From assembly GCF_023701945.1 (NCBI RefSeq), contig NZ_JABAEF010000020.1, positions 1 through 64,000 on the forward strand: DNA of 64,000 bases. The letters run 5' to 3'. This document shows positions 9,944 to 17,867 of this stretch, piece after piece. Made by a program: the position numbers and the translations under genes. The DNA comes from Rhizobium sp. CG5 (lineage in GTDB: Bacteria; Pseudomonadota; Alphaproteobacteria; Rhizobiales; Rhizobiaceae). Below the pieces are notes generated by a model. It saw only the letters and a list, made by a program, of their open reading frames with translations, searched no databases and was not told the DNA's origin. Positions within the stretch are counted from its first letter, which is position 1. Every line of letters starts with the position of its first letter.

Positions 9944-9961
9944 ATGTGCAGATCTGCCGGG
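9944..9961. promoter_or_regulatory. Partial tra-box-like palindrome
   Basis: The sequence ATGTGCAGATCTGCCGGG matches the first 14 of 18 bases of the TraR-binding tra box, including the palindromic core GCAGATCTGC. It lies upstream of the Toprim operon. The right half is degenerate, so binding is uncertain and it may be chance. Confidence 0.3.
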
Positions 9962-10035
9962 AAAGATCGCGGCGAAGCCTCCCTTGCGCGCGCAACAGCG
10001 CAAGCGGCACGCCTTCCCCCGAAGGGGTGATCGGC

Positions 10036-10215
10036 TCAATGAGCCGATCCGTATGCAAAGGGATCATATTCATTGATGATGGCGTCTTCATCGCCGTCAT
10101 ACTCGGCGGAAGGCATGACGCCGATCTCGCCATCGATTTCGAAGAGGGTGACCGGGACCATCAGGGTCCGGGCAAGATCGAGTGCGTGGTTTTGTGCAAG
10201 GCTGAGATCCGACAT
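10036..10215 (-). CDS. Small acidic protein of unknown function
   Basis: The 59-residue protein starts at an ATG with GGAG six bases upstream; a longer frame upstream is rich in R and P and is not credible. It begins MSDLSLAQNHALDLARTL and ends in an acidic tail (EYDGDEDAIINEYDPF). I do not recognise a named family, though small proteins of this look occur on rhizobial plasmids. It precedes the Toprim gene on the same strand with a 174-base gap. Confidence 0.6.
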   Translation of the reverse strand: MSDLSLAQNHALDLARTLMVPVTLFEIDGEIGVMPSAEYDGDEDAIINEYDPFAYGSAH

Positions 10216-10560
10216 GTGAGGCTCCATCCGGTGGCGGGGCCAATCCCCGCTCGATGGCGCCCGGTTGATCCGGGCCCGGCCGCGGTCACCTCGGCGGCGC
10301 AGCCATAGAGGTCGCAGGAGCTGCGAACCCCCTGTGGGTTGACCGTCCAAGGACGGGACTGGATTAGGGATGCCAGACAAAAGAGCTGGGTTTGGCAACA
10401 CCATTGGTCGGAACGGATTGGTATAGGATCTCACCGGACGACATTCGCCGGCTTAGCCAGGCCGTGATTTCTGGTACGAAGGGGAGATGGGAAACTGCTC
10501 AAGAGCACGGCCTTGGGCGCGTCGTGCCGACCAAATCGTACTGTGCCTTATCGGCCGGAT
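10216..10560. other. Intergenic region with small hairpins
   Basis: This gap lies between two leftward genes. It holds short inverted repeats, for example around 10,346 (CCGTCCAAGGACGG) and a nearby AACCC/GGGTT pair. They could form part of a terminator or leader, but no T run follows on the reverse strand. Forward-strand frames here have no convincing start or homology. Confidence 0.35.
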
Positions 10561-11157
10561 TCAGCTCAGACCAGGGATTGAGCCCACGACCGAGATGATT
10601 TCGAGACGCGTGTCGGAGCTTAAATCGGCGGGATTTGAACCCGTCTCGCCATCGGGTACATCCATTCCAAAATATTGATAGTATTCCGTCCAAGCACGCA
10701 GGATTTCTCCCGTCGCAGGATCACGAAAACTCATCGGCCGTTCCATGAAAAATGGAGCATCACCGTTAGCTTTGGCAAACATATCGACGATCAATTCGCT
10801 GCAATACAAGGCCTGTTGATCTGTCGAATAGAGCCGATCATAGGGGACGTCCCTCTGTTTCAAGCCGTATTGGATGGCACCGGGGATCAGCCCTCGGTAC
10901 GGCGCCCGAAGCCGTCCAACCATATAACGGCGGTCGGAAATGCCGGCGGTTACCTGCGTCCGGCGCGCGTAGACTTCCCAATTCGTTACCCGCACTTCGG
11001 GTGGAAAGGCTTCCAGCACAAAAAGGCCTTTCTCATTCTCCACGGCAATGCCGACATGGTTCAACAACGCTCCGCGGTAACCGCGCGTCACTGCAGAGAT
11101 GGCGTCTGTCATCGGGCCGATACATGCAAACACGAGATCCCCTGTCGTCGGCGTCAT
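10561..11157 (-). CDS. YiiX/YebB-like NlpC/P60-superfamily cysteine hydrolase
   Basis: The 198-residue protein fits the permuted papain-like YaeF/YiiX (C92) group. It shows GDLVFACIG at the N-terminus, the histidine block LNHVGIAVE near residue 32 and a cysteine block YCSELIVDMF near residue 118. In this permuted fold the His precedes the Cys, as seen here. Such enzymes cleave amide or acyl bonds, perhaps in cell-wall peptides or lipids; the substrate here is unknown. There is no signal peptide, so it probably acts in the cytoplasm. The start ATG has AAGGGGA upstream. It stands alone. Confidence 0.75.
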   Translation of the reverse strand: MTPTTGDLVFACIGPMTDAISAVTRGYRGALLNHVGIAVENEKGLFVLEAFPPEVRVTNWEVYARRTQVTAGISDRRYMVGRLRAPYRGLIPGAIQYGLKQRDVPYDRLYSTDQQALYCSELIVDMFAKANGDAPFFMERPMSFRDPATGEILRAWTEYYQYFGMDVPDGETGSNPADLSSDTRLEIISVVGSIPGLS

Positions 11158-11395
11158 GGCGTAATGTCCCCTTCTTGGATCAGGTGGCGCGGCAACAGAT
11201 TACAAGCATAGATAGGGGTCCTGACGTAGTCGAGAGCCTGTATTTAATTAGACCCAAATGGCTGAAGGATAGTAGTTGTGTTGGTAGAACCTCTGGTCAG
11301 GGATTTTCAAATATTGGGATCCTAGGGCGGCGATGGATAAAACCTTGTTGCGTGTCAAGACTGAACGACAAGCTAGCAAGGCGACGGGTGCCGAC

Positions 11396-11614
11396 TTAAT
11401 TAGCTGCTGCTGGCCAGTCGTTTGCCGGCTCCTCAATCGCACCTTCCGACACATCGTCCGCAGGATCGGGATCACGTTCATTCGCAATCCGCAAACGCTC
11501 GATTTCCTCGATCATGGCTTTAAAGACATCGGCTTGCTTGGCTCCGGAAACGACCGCTTGATCGACCAGGTTCGCCAAACCGCTTCTAAATTCGTCGCGC
11601 CAGTCATTGCTCAT
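11396..11614 (-). CDS. Small acidic helical protein coupled to exonuclease III gene
   Basis: The 72-residue frame starts at an ATG (MSNDWRDEFRSGLANLVDQA) that lies inside the last codons of the exonuclease III gene, an 11-base overlap. It is helical in composition in its first 50 residues and ends in an acidic stretch. I do not recognise a family. The overlap points to translation coupled to the nuclease gene. Confidence 0.6.
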   Translation of the reverse strand: MSNDWRDEFRSGLANLVDQAVVSGAKQADVFKAMIEEIERLRIANERDPDPADDVSEGAIEEPANDWPAAAN

Positions 11615-12410
11615 TTCGTTTCCTCCGTTTGATCTGTTTGTCGGATAGCTCAATCCACACCGGCGCGTGATCGCTAGTGTGCTCCCAGCCGCGAACATGC
11701 TTGTCGACCTCAGCTTCTTTCAGTCGCTCGGCAAGGTCGGGACTGAGCAGGAAATGGTCGAGCCTCAAACCCGCGTCGCGTCCGTAGGCATTCCGGAAAT
11801 AGTCCCAGAACGTGTAGATGCGTTTTCCGGGATGCATTTCGCGCAGCGCATCAGTCCAGCCCTGGGCAACAAGGTTTCGGAAGGCGTCGCGCACCTCCCT
11901 GCGGAACAGCGCATCGTCCGTCCAACGCTCCGGTTTGTAGACATCCAACTCCGTCGGCATGACGTTATAATCACCGACCAGGACCACGGGCACTTCAAGC
12001 TCCAGCAGCTCGGCGGCATAGTCGTGTAGACGCTGAAACCAACGGAGCTTGTAGTCGAACTTCGGGCCAGGATAGGGATTGCCGTTTGGGAGATAGAGCC
12101 CGCCGATCACAACGCCGTCCACGATGGCTTCGATAAAGCGGCTCTGCTCGTCCTCCGGATCCCCCGGAAGACCTTTGCGCGTCAGGTGCGGCTCCTTTCC
12201 TCGCGCCAGGATGGCGACGCCATTCCAGGATTTCTGGCCATGCCAGACCGCACCATAACCAGCGGCTTCGATAGCTTTCGCGGGAAACTTCGCATCCGGC
12301 GCCTTCAGCTCCTGCAGAACGACAACGTCCGGCTTCGCCTCGTCCAGCCAACGAAGCAGGACCTCGAGTCGACCGTTTACGCCATTGACGTTGTAGGTGG
12401 CGATTTTCAC
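11604..12410 (-). CDS. xthA: Exodeoxyribonuclease III, AP endonuclease family
   Basis: The 268-residue protein is a full-length member of the exonuclease-endonuclease-phosphatase family. It would cut DNA 5' to abasic sites and trim 3' ends in base excision repair. Motifs are KIATYNVNG, VVLQELK (catalytic E), LVGDYNVMP (D and N), RLDHFLLS and TSDHAPVWIEL (catalytic D-H pair). The start is GTG, overlapping the TGA stop of the preceding small gene in a GTGA arrangement, so the two are translationally coupled. Chromosomes of these bacteria normally carry their own xthA, so this is probably an accessory copy on the plasmid. Confidence 0.93.
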   Translation of the reverse strand: MKIATYNVNGVNGRLEVLLRWLDEAKPDVVVLQELKAPDAKFPAKAIEAAGYGAVWHGQKSWNGVAILARGKEPHLTRKGLPGDPEDEQSRFIEAIVDGVVIGGLYLPNGNPYPGPKFDYKLRWFQRLHDYAAELLELEVPVVLVGDYNVMPTELDVYKPERWTDDALFRREVRDAFRNLVAQGWTDALREMHPGKRIYTFWDYFRNAYGRDAGLRLDHFLLSPDLAERLKEAEVDKHVRGWEHTSDHAPVWIELSDKQIKRRKRNEQ

Positions 12411-12586
12411 TTGGACTTGTGGTCGCCCTTGTCGCCCTCCCCGGGCTTGGCATCGCTCTTCGCCTGGTGGCGCTTGTCAGCCGAGAGCGATCGGCCGACG
12501 TCGACGGATTCCTTGAACTTACCGTCTTCGTCACGACGGACGTAGCGTTTATCGGTTCCCGTATCGATGAGTTCGCGCTTCGACAT
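12407..12586 (-). CDS. Small charged protein upstream of exonuclease III
   Basis: This 59-residue frame starts at an ATG (MSKRELIDTGTDKRYVRRD) and ends with GDKGDHKSK. It is highly charged and likely disordered in its second half. The TGA stop overlaps the GTG start of the exonuclease III gene. Similar tiny proteins occur in rhizobial genomes, but I know no function. The coupling suggests that it is made with the nuclease. Confidence 0.6.
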   Translation of the reverse strand: MSKRELIDTGTDKRYVRRDEDGKFKESVDVGRSLSADKRHQAKSDAKPGEGDKGDHKSK

Positions 12587-12693
12587 GATGATCTCCCAAA
12601 GTTTGCGCAGCGGAAACCCACAAGACGTCGAAAAGTTTCAGATTGGTGCGAACGGGCCTTGAACCGGTCTCAGCCGACTCTATTACATTAGGA

Positions 12694-12930
12694 ATGGAGT
12701 ACATTCCCGGTCCGAGAACCCTTTCCGAGCATCCCGATCACTTTCTGAACTGTCAGGAAGCAATTGCCGACGCATTCAGACAGTTGACCGAGCAAGCGGT
12801 GATGGCCGGTTGGGGAGAGACCGAAGTCGCTGGCGCACTGGTGGATATTGCCGACTGCCACATGCTTTCGCTGGCATCCAATCTGGAAACAGAGCGAATG
12901 TTAGACCGGGCGATCAAAGGCGGGCGCTAG
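12694..12930 (+). CDS. Small conserved-looking protein of unknown function
   Basis: The frame can be read from a TTG at 12643, but I prefer the ATG at 12694 (MEYIPGPRTLSEHPDHF), giving 78 residues. The upstream residues (VRTGLEPVS) resemble the artefact produced by translating tRNA-like DNA. The protein is probably all helical (CQEAIADAFRQLTEQAVMAGW). No family was recognised. It is followed after four bases by the next forward gene, so the two form an operon. The ribosome site at the chosen start is weak. Confidence 0.55.
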   Translation: MEYIPGPRTLSEHPDHFLNCQEAIADAFRQLTEQAVMAGWGETEVAGALVDIADCHMLSLASNLETERMLDRAIKGGR

Positions 12931-12934
12931 GAGA

Positions 12935-13246
12935 ATGTCGGACCGATATCCTCAGACGTCTGATGGGCGATATTTCGTCGTCCGCGGGCGTTTGTGGCGC
13001 AAGAGCGATCCCGCGCTTGACGAAGCCACACGGAATAGACTGGTCAAGGATTTGATGTCCGCAAGAAGGGCTGTTCGCGACGCCAAGGGCGACCCCGATG
13101 CGATGGCAAAGGCCCGACATCTGGTCGATGATGCCAAGGTTGCTCTCGGCGAGCGCGGTGCGCCCTGGTGGGAAGATGGCGCACCGGATTATAACCAGCA
13201 TATGGCGAAGAACACGCCCTATGCCGAGTGGTTCGCTAACCTCTGA
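12935..13246 (+). CDS. Small conserved hypothetical protein
   Basis: The 103-residue protein begins MSDRYPQTSDGRYFVVRGRLWR and continues with a charged helix (NRLVKDLMSARRAVRDAKGD). It ends with a tryptophan-rich tail (GAPWWEDGAPDYNQH). Proteins with this RGRLWRKSDP opening are widespread in Proteobacteria, often near DNA-repair genes, but have no assigned function that I can state. It converges with the SRAP gene with only 13 bases between the stops. Confidence 0.65.
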   Translation: MSDRYPQTSDGRYFVVRGRLWRKSDPALDEATRNRLVKDLMSARRAVRDAKGDPDAMAKARHLVDDAKVALGERGAPWWEDGAPDYNQHMAKNTPYAEWFANL

Positions 13247-13259
13247 AAATAGGCTGGCG

Positions 13260-13904
13260 TCAAAGCAGCAGCGGTGCTTCGGGTGCAGCCTTCTTTTTCG
13301 CCCACAGCTCGCTGGTCCGCTCCATCGTCACCAACTCAGGCGGAAATGTCCGTTTTTGGAATGCCAGCGCATCATCGAAAGTACCGTGCAGCCATTGTTC
13401 GTACTCATCGGGCTGTAACAGAACAGGCATCCGGTTGTGCACGGGTTGGATCGCCTCATTGGCATCCGTCATGACGCCGGAATAGACCGGACCCCACTCG
13501 TCGCTGATCCGCCACAGCCCTGCCCAGGCGAAGACCGGCTGGTCCTTCAGGGCAAACCAGGTGCGGGTCATCCTGCCCTTCTCCCCCTCGGCTTCAGCAA
13601 AACCCGTCACAGGGATCAGGCAACGCCACTGCGGTTTGCGCGCCAAGCTGATCCACATGCCTTTTGACAGGTCAGCGATGTTATTGACCGGCTTTGGCTT
13701 GGCTTCCGGCTTCATGCCTTTCAGGCGCAAGGGAAAACCCCATACCATTGAGCGAAGCTCGCGAACGCCTTCATTCTCCGTTACCACCATCCCGGGCGTG
13801 CCCGGATAGACTTCCTCGGGAGCGTTCGATTGCATCGGGTTTGGCACGCGGAAGTGTGCGGCCACTTCCGCGGCGGAAAGACGGACGGTGTACAAGTTGC
13901 ACAT
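13260..13904 (-). CDS. SRAP (YedK/HMCES-like) DNA-protein crosslinking protein
   Basis: The 214-residue protein belongs to the SOS response-associated peptidase family. Family members bind abasic sites in single-stranded DNA through a thiazolidine link made by Cys2, which shields the site from cleavage and error-prone bypass. The protein begins MCNLYTV with Cys2 exposed after Met removal. The active-site positions appear intact: N within KPVNNIADL, E within VTGFAEAEG, and H within PVHNRMPVLL. It lies 29 bases after a degenerate paralogue and then dnaE2, so it is probably the last gene of the imuA-imuB-dnaE2 operon. Confidence 0.9.
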   Translation of the reverse strand: MCNLYTVRLSAAEVAAHFRVPNPMQSNAPEEVYPGTPGMVVTENEGVRELRSMVWGFPLRLKGMKPEAKPKPVNNIADLSKGMWISLARKPQWRCLIPVTGFAEAEGEKGRMTRTWFALKDQPVFAWAGLWRISDEWGPVYSGVMTDANEAIQPVHNRMPVLLQPDEYEQWLHGTFDDALAFQKRTFPPELVTMERTSELWAKKKAAPEAPLLL

Positions 13905-13933
13905 ATGGCAGACCTTTCAACACGAAACCTTGG

Positions 13934-14599
13934 CTACATAAGCATGTTGTCCCGACGGGGTGAAGCCTTGGAGGGTGCAACGCCGCTTTGCCAGCGGTCG
14001 CGGCTATGCAGGATTTCGAAATCATCGGAAGACGGCGGATCGCGAAACTGGAAGGCGATGACATCTTCGATCGAACCGTGAAGCCAGCGCTCTAATTCTT
14101 CCGACTTTAGCAAAACGGGCATTCGGTCGTTGAAGGGCCTGATCTTCTCGTTTGCGGTCATGGTCATGCCGGCGAACACCGGGCCGAAGTCTGGAGTGTT
14201 CTTGCAGAACCCCGCCCAGGCCATCAAAGGCTGCCGGTTCTTCGAGAACCATGATCTGGTTTTCTCCCCTTTGACACCGTCGGGGTTGGCGAAATGGGTG
14301 AGTGGGATCAGACAGCGGTATTTGGGGTCGACGACGATGCGGTCCCAGAGCGGATTGGTGAGATCGGCAACGAGGCCGATGCGGCTCGGTGGCTCGCCTT
14401 CACGCCTCATGTCGCGTGTCTGTCGCGGAAATCCCCATGGGACCGACTTCAACAGCCGCAATCCGTCCTTCTCAAGGACGATCAGTCCTGGGGTGCCTTC
14501 GATGGTTTCGCTCGGCACCTCAAGCGCCGGCGCGATGTCGACCGCGAAATGGGCGACAATCTCCTCCTGGCTTTTGGTGACTGCATACAGACGCGACAC
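13934..14599 (-). CDS. SRAP-domain pseudoenzyme lacking active-site residues
   Basis: The 221-residue protein aligns along its length with the neighbouring SRAP protein. It begins at a GTG (M-S-R-L-Y-A-V) with GAGGAG upstream. The catalytic Cys2 is Ser. The active-site Asn block reads GLVADL in place of NNIADL. The Glu of GFAEAEG is replaced (HFANPDG). The His of VHNRMPV is Asn (FNDRMPV). The fold signatures (VPWGFPRQ, YRCLIPLTHF, WAGF, RMPVLL, WLHG) are kept, so it is a folded protein rather than a decayed gene. It cannot form the known crosslink but may still bind single-stranded DNA. It starts ten bases after the dnaE2 stop, which places it in the mutasome operon. Confidence 0.85.
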   Translation of the reverse strand: MSRLYAVTKSQEEIVAHFAVDIAPALEVPSETIEGTPGLIVLEKDGLRLLKSVPWGFPRQTRDMRREGEPPSRIGLVADLTNPLWDRIVVDPKYRCLIPLTHFANPDGVKGEKTRSWFSKNRQPLMAWAGFCKNTPDFGPVFAGMTMTANEKIRPFNDRMPVLLKSEELERWLHGSIEDVIAFQFRDPPSSDDFEILHSRDRWQSGVAPSKASPRRDNMLM

Positions 14600-14609
14600 A
14601 CCGGTCTCC

Positions 14610-17600
14610 TCAGTGGAAGTTTCTGGATTTGATCTTCAGATTATCGATATGAAGGTCGGGAATATAGATCTCGCGCGCCTGCACGACGGGTTTGGGATTG
14701 TCCCGTGGATCGGGGCCCCCTCCGTGCTTGACCTGGTCGCCGCGACCGTGCGGAAGCGGGAAGTCGCCGTCCCGATTACCAACGCTCGACAGGTCGGCGG
14801 AGAAATCGAACAGGCGCTGGGCAACGAGGTGAACGACCTCGCCTTCCCGCTGGATACGGCCATTGATGGCCATCATGCTCGCTGTCATCAGGATCCGCCG
14901 CTGGCGCTCGAACAGCGATGGCCAGACGACGGCGTTGACGATGCCAGACTCGTCTTCCAGCGTGAGGAACATCACACCCTTTGCCGATCCCGGCCGCTGT
15001 CGCACGAGAACAAGACCGGCAGTCCAAAGCCACTTCCCGTCCCGTTGTCCCATCGCCTCGGCGCAGGTGACGATACCTTTTCGGTCGAGGTCTTTTCGGA
15101 GAAACGACAACGGGTGCGCCCGCAAGGTGAGGCCCGTGTGTGAGTAGTCCTCGACGACTTCCCTGCCCTCCGTCATCGATTTCAGCGCCACTTCTGGCTC
15201 CTGCATCTCGGCGATCACCTTGGCTTCGCGCTCAGCGGCGGCCGCCCAAAGCCCCAGGGGTTCATCCCTGAGCGCCTTGATATCCCAGAGTGCCTGGCGC
15301 CGCTCCAGTTGCAGCGACGGCAGGAAAGCGTCTGCCTCCGCAAGCTTAACCAGCGACGATGGCGATACGCCGGAACGCCGCCACATGTCATCGGCCGATA
15401 CGAATGGCTGTTCGGCTCGCGCCAGGATGATGCGTGCGGCGTCGTTGGTGGACAATCCCTTGACAACACGCATGCCGAGACGAACAGCAAAGCGGTCTGA
15501 ATTGCCGATCCGTTCCATGGTGCAGTCCCAGCGGGAGCGGTTGACGCAAACCGGCCGGACTTCCACGCCGTGGTTCCGTGCATCCTGGACGATCTGGGCG
15601 ACGCTGTAGAAACCCATCGGTTGGCTATTGAGTAGGGACGCGCAGAAGACGTCGGGATGGTGGCATTTCATCCAGCTGGAGGCATAGGCGATCAGCGCAA
15701 AGCTGGCGGCATGGCTTTCCGGAAAGCCATAGGAGCCGAACCCTTCGAGCTGGGTAAAGGTCTTCTCGGCAAATTCGCGGGTGTAGCCGTTCTTGACCAT
15801 GCCTTCGACGAGCTTGTCCTTGAACTTCGACACCCCGCCCGTGAACTTGAACGTCGCCATCGCACGCCGCAACTGATCGGCTTCTCCCGCGGTAAATCCC
15901 GCGCAGGTCATCGCGACCTTCATCGCACTTTCCTGAAACAGCGGGACGCCGAGCGTCTTACCGAGCACCGCTTCAAGCTCGGGCGTCGGATACTCGACCT
16001 TCTCCTTGCCCTCGCGCCGCCTTAGATACGGATGCACCATGTCGCCCTGGATGGGTCCGGGCCGGACGATGGCCACCTGCACGACGAGATCATAAAAGGT
16101 TCGAGGTTTCAGGCGCGGCAGCATTGCCATCTGGGCGCGGCTTTCGATCTGGAACGTGCCGAGCGTATCGGCCTTGCGGATCATGGCGTAGGTGGCCGGG
16201 TCCTCCTGCTCGACATCGGAAAGGCCCATGGGAATGTCCTTGTGGTCGCGCAGCAGCTCGAAGGATTTCGCCATGCAGGTCAGCATCCCAAGTGCCAGCA
16301 CGTCGACCTTCATGAATTTGAGGGCCTCGATATCGTCCTTGTCCCATTCCACCACCTGACGATCTTTCATCGATGCCGGTTCGATTGGCACCAGATCATC
16401 CAACCTGTCCTGCGTCAGAACGAAACCGCCCGGATGCTGGCCAAGATGGCGGGGCGCGCCCATCAGCTGGGCGCTAAGGTCCAGTGCCAGCTTCAGGCGG
16501 TAGTCGGCGGTGTTCATGTTGTTTTCTTTGAGCTGTTTTTCACCGACCCCTTCCGACCAGCCCCAGACACCGGAGGAAAGCTGGGTGATCAGATCTTCAG
16601 GCAGTCCGAGGGCCTTGCCGACATCACGCAGCGCGCCCTTGGCGCGGTAGCGTGTCACGGTGGAGCAAAGCGCCGAACGTGAGCGGCCGTAGGTCTCGTA
16701 TATCCACTGGATGACCTCCTCGCGCCGGGCGTGCTCGAAATCGACGTCGATATCCGGCGGCTCATCGCGTTCCATCGACACGAAACGCTCGAAAAGCAGG
16801 TCACCCGTTTCGGGATTGATGCTGGTGATACCGAGGCAGTAGCAGACGGCAGAGTTCGCCGCCGACCCCCGCCCCTGGCAGAGAATTCCCTGCGACCGGG
16901 CAAACCGGACGATGCTGTAGACGGTGAGAAAATACGGTGCGTATTTCATCACCCGGATAAGTTCGAGTTCGTGCAGGATCGCCTTGCGGACCTTGTCCGG
17001 GATCCCCTCTGGGTATCGAGTGGCAGCCCCTTCCCAGGCGAACTTCGTCAGCGACTGCTGCGCGTCAAGCCCAGGCACAAGAGCCTCTTCTGGATACTGA
17101 TATTGGAGCTCGCTCATGTCGAACCGACAACGGTCGACAATTTCTCGCGTTCGCGCCAGCGCCTCCGGATATTCCGAAAACAGCCGATGCATCTCCTCCG
17201 GTGCTTTTAAGAATCGATCGGCATGCCGCTCGCGATCGAAGCCGACGCTGTCGATGGTGGTGCGGTTGCGGATGCAGGTGACGATGTCCTGCAGCTGCCG
17301 GCGACCGGGATCGTGAAACAGGACGTCATTGGTGACGACCGTTTTGACCTTGTGGCGGGAGGCCATGTTCGACAGGTTATGGAGCCGCAGGCGATCGTTG
17401 GGGCGACGGCGCAGGCAGAGCGAAACGTAGGCCCTGTCTCCGAAGATCGCAGAGAGCTTCCGGAGCTGGCCGGCAGTGGTCTCGTCAGCCTCATCAGGGA
17501 TAAGGATCGCAATCAGTCCGCCGCTATAGGCTTCTACATCGGAGAGATCGAGGATGCACTTGCCCTTGCCTCCCCGGCTCTTGCCGAGCGAAAGCAAGCG

Positions 17601-17867
17601 AGTCAATCTCGAATAGGCAGATCGGTCGGTCGGGTAGACCAGGATCGACATGCCGTCGGAAAGATCGAGACGACAGCCGACCACCAGTCTCACGCCGGTG
17701 GTCTTGGCCGCCTCCCAGGCGCGGACGATGCCGGCCAGCGAGTTGCGATCGACAACGCCCAAGGCGTCGATGCCTTGAGCCGCCGCGGTGGCAAACAGTT
17801 CCGCGGCCGAACTGGCGCCGCGGAGGAACGAGAAATGTGTGGTGACCTGCAGTTCGGCATATCTCAT
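14610..17867 (-). CDS. dnaE2: Error-prone DNA polymerase III alpha subunit DnaE2 (ImuC)
   Basis: The chosen ATG at 17867 (MRYAELQVTTHFSFLRGAS) overlaps the imuB stop as ATGA and gives 1,085 residues, the usual DnaE2 size. The N-terminal PHP domain opens with THFSFLRGASSAAELF. The C-family polymerase core carries the catalytic PDIDVDFEH motif near residue 370, followed by RYRAKGALRDVGKALG and LGQHPGGFVLT. An OB-fold region follows. DnaE2 replaces the replicative subunit to copy past lesions and causes damage-induced mutation together with ImuA and ImuB. It is encoded in the standard imuA-imuB-dnaE2 order. Confidence 0.95.
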   Translation of the reverse strand: MRYAELQVTTHFSFLRGASSAAELFATAAAQGIDALGVVDRNSLAGIVRAWEAAKTTGVRLVVGCRLDLSDGMSILVYPTDRSAYSRLTRLLSLGKSRGGKGKCILDLSDVEAYSGGLIAILIPDEADETTAGQLRKLSAIFGDRAYVSLCLRRRPNDRLRLHNLSNMASRHKVKTVVTNDVLFHDPGRRQLQDIVTCIRNRTTIDSVGFDRERHADRFLKAPEEMHRLFSEYPEALARTREIVDRCRFDMSELQYQYPEEALVPGLDAQQSLTKFAWEGAATRYPEGIPDKVRKAILHELELIRVMKYAPYFLTVYSIVRFARSQGILCQGRGSAANSAVCYCLGITSINPETGDLLFERFVSMERDEPPDIDVDFEHARREEVIQWIYETYGRSRSALCSTVTRYRAKGALRDVGKALGLPEDLITQLSSGVWGWSEGVGEKQLKENNMNTADYRLKLALDLSAQLMGAPRHLGQHPGGFVLTQDRLDDLVPIEPASMKDRQVVEWDKDDIEALKFMKVDVLALGMLTCMAKSFELLRDHKDIPMGLSDVEQEDPATYAMIRKADTLGTFQIESRAQMAMLPRLKPRTFYDLVVQVAIVRPGPIQGDMVHPYLRRREGKEKVEYPTPELEAVLGKTLGVPLFQESAMKVAMTCAGFTAGEADQLRRAMATFKFTGGVSKFKDKLVEGMVKNGYTREFAEKTFTQLEGFGSYGFPESHAASFALIAYASSWMKCHHPDVFCASLLNSQPMGFYSVAQIVQDARNHGVEVRPVCVNRSRWDCTMERIGNSDRFAVRLGMRVVKGLSTNDAARIILARAEQPFVSADDMWRRSGVSPSSLVKLAEADAFLPSLQLERRQALWDIKALRDEPLGLWAAAAEREAKVIAEMQEPEVALKSMTEGREVVEDYSHTGLTLRAHPLSFLRKDLDRKGIVTCAEAMGQRDGKWLWTAGLVLVRQRPGSAKGVMFLTLEDESGIVNAVVWPSLFERQRRILMTASMMAINGRIQREGEVVHLVAQRLFDFSADLSSVGNRDGDFPLPHGRGDQVKHGGGPDPRDNPKPVVQAREIYIPDLHIDNLKIKSRNFH

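Noticed and set aside
8932..10308. A 458-residue forward frame across the Toprim gene
   Set aside because: It is antisense to the Toprim gene and the small gene at 10,036, both of which have ribosome sites and plausible protein sequence.
10620..10650. A tRNA T-arm-like sequence (GGATTTGAACCC on the forward strand)
   Set aside because: It lies in the coding region of the papain-like hydrolase and no acceptor or anticodon arm can be folded around it.
12640..12700. A tRNA-like 3' segment on the reverse strand before the small gene at 12,694
   Set aside because: The T stem has a mismatch and no complete cloverleaf could be drawn. It was used only to reject the upstream TTG start.
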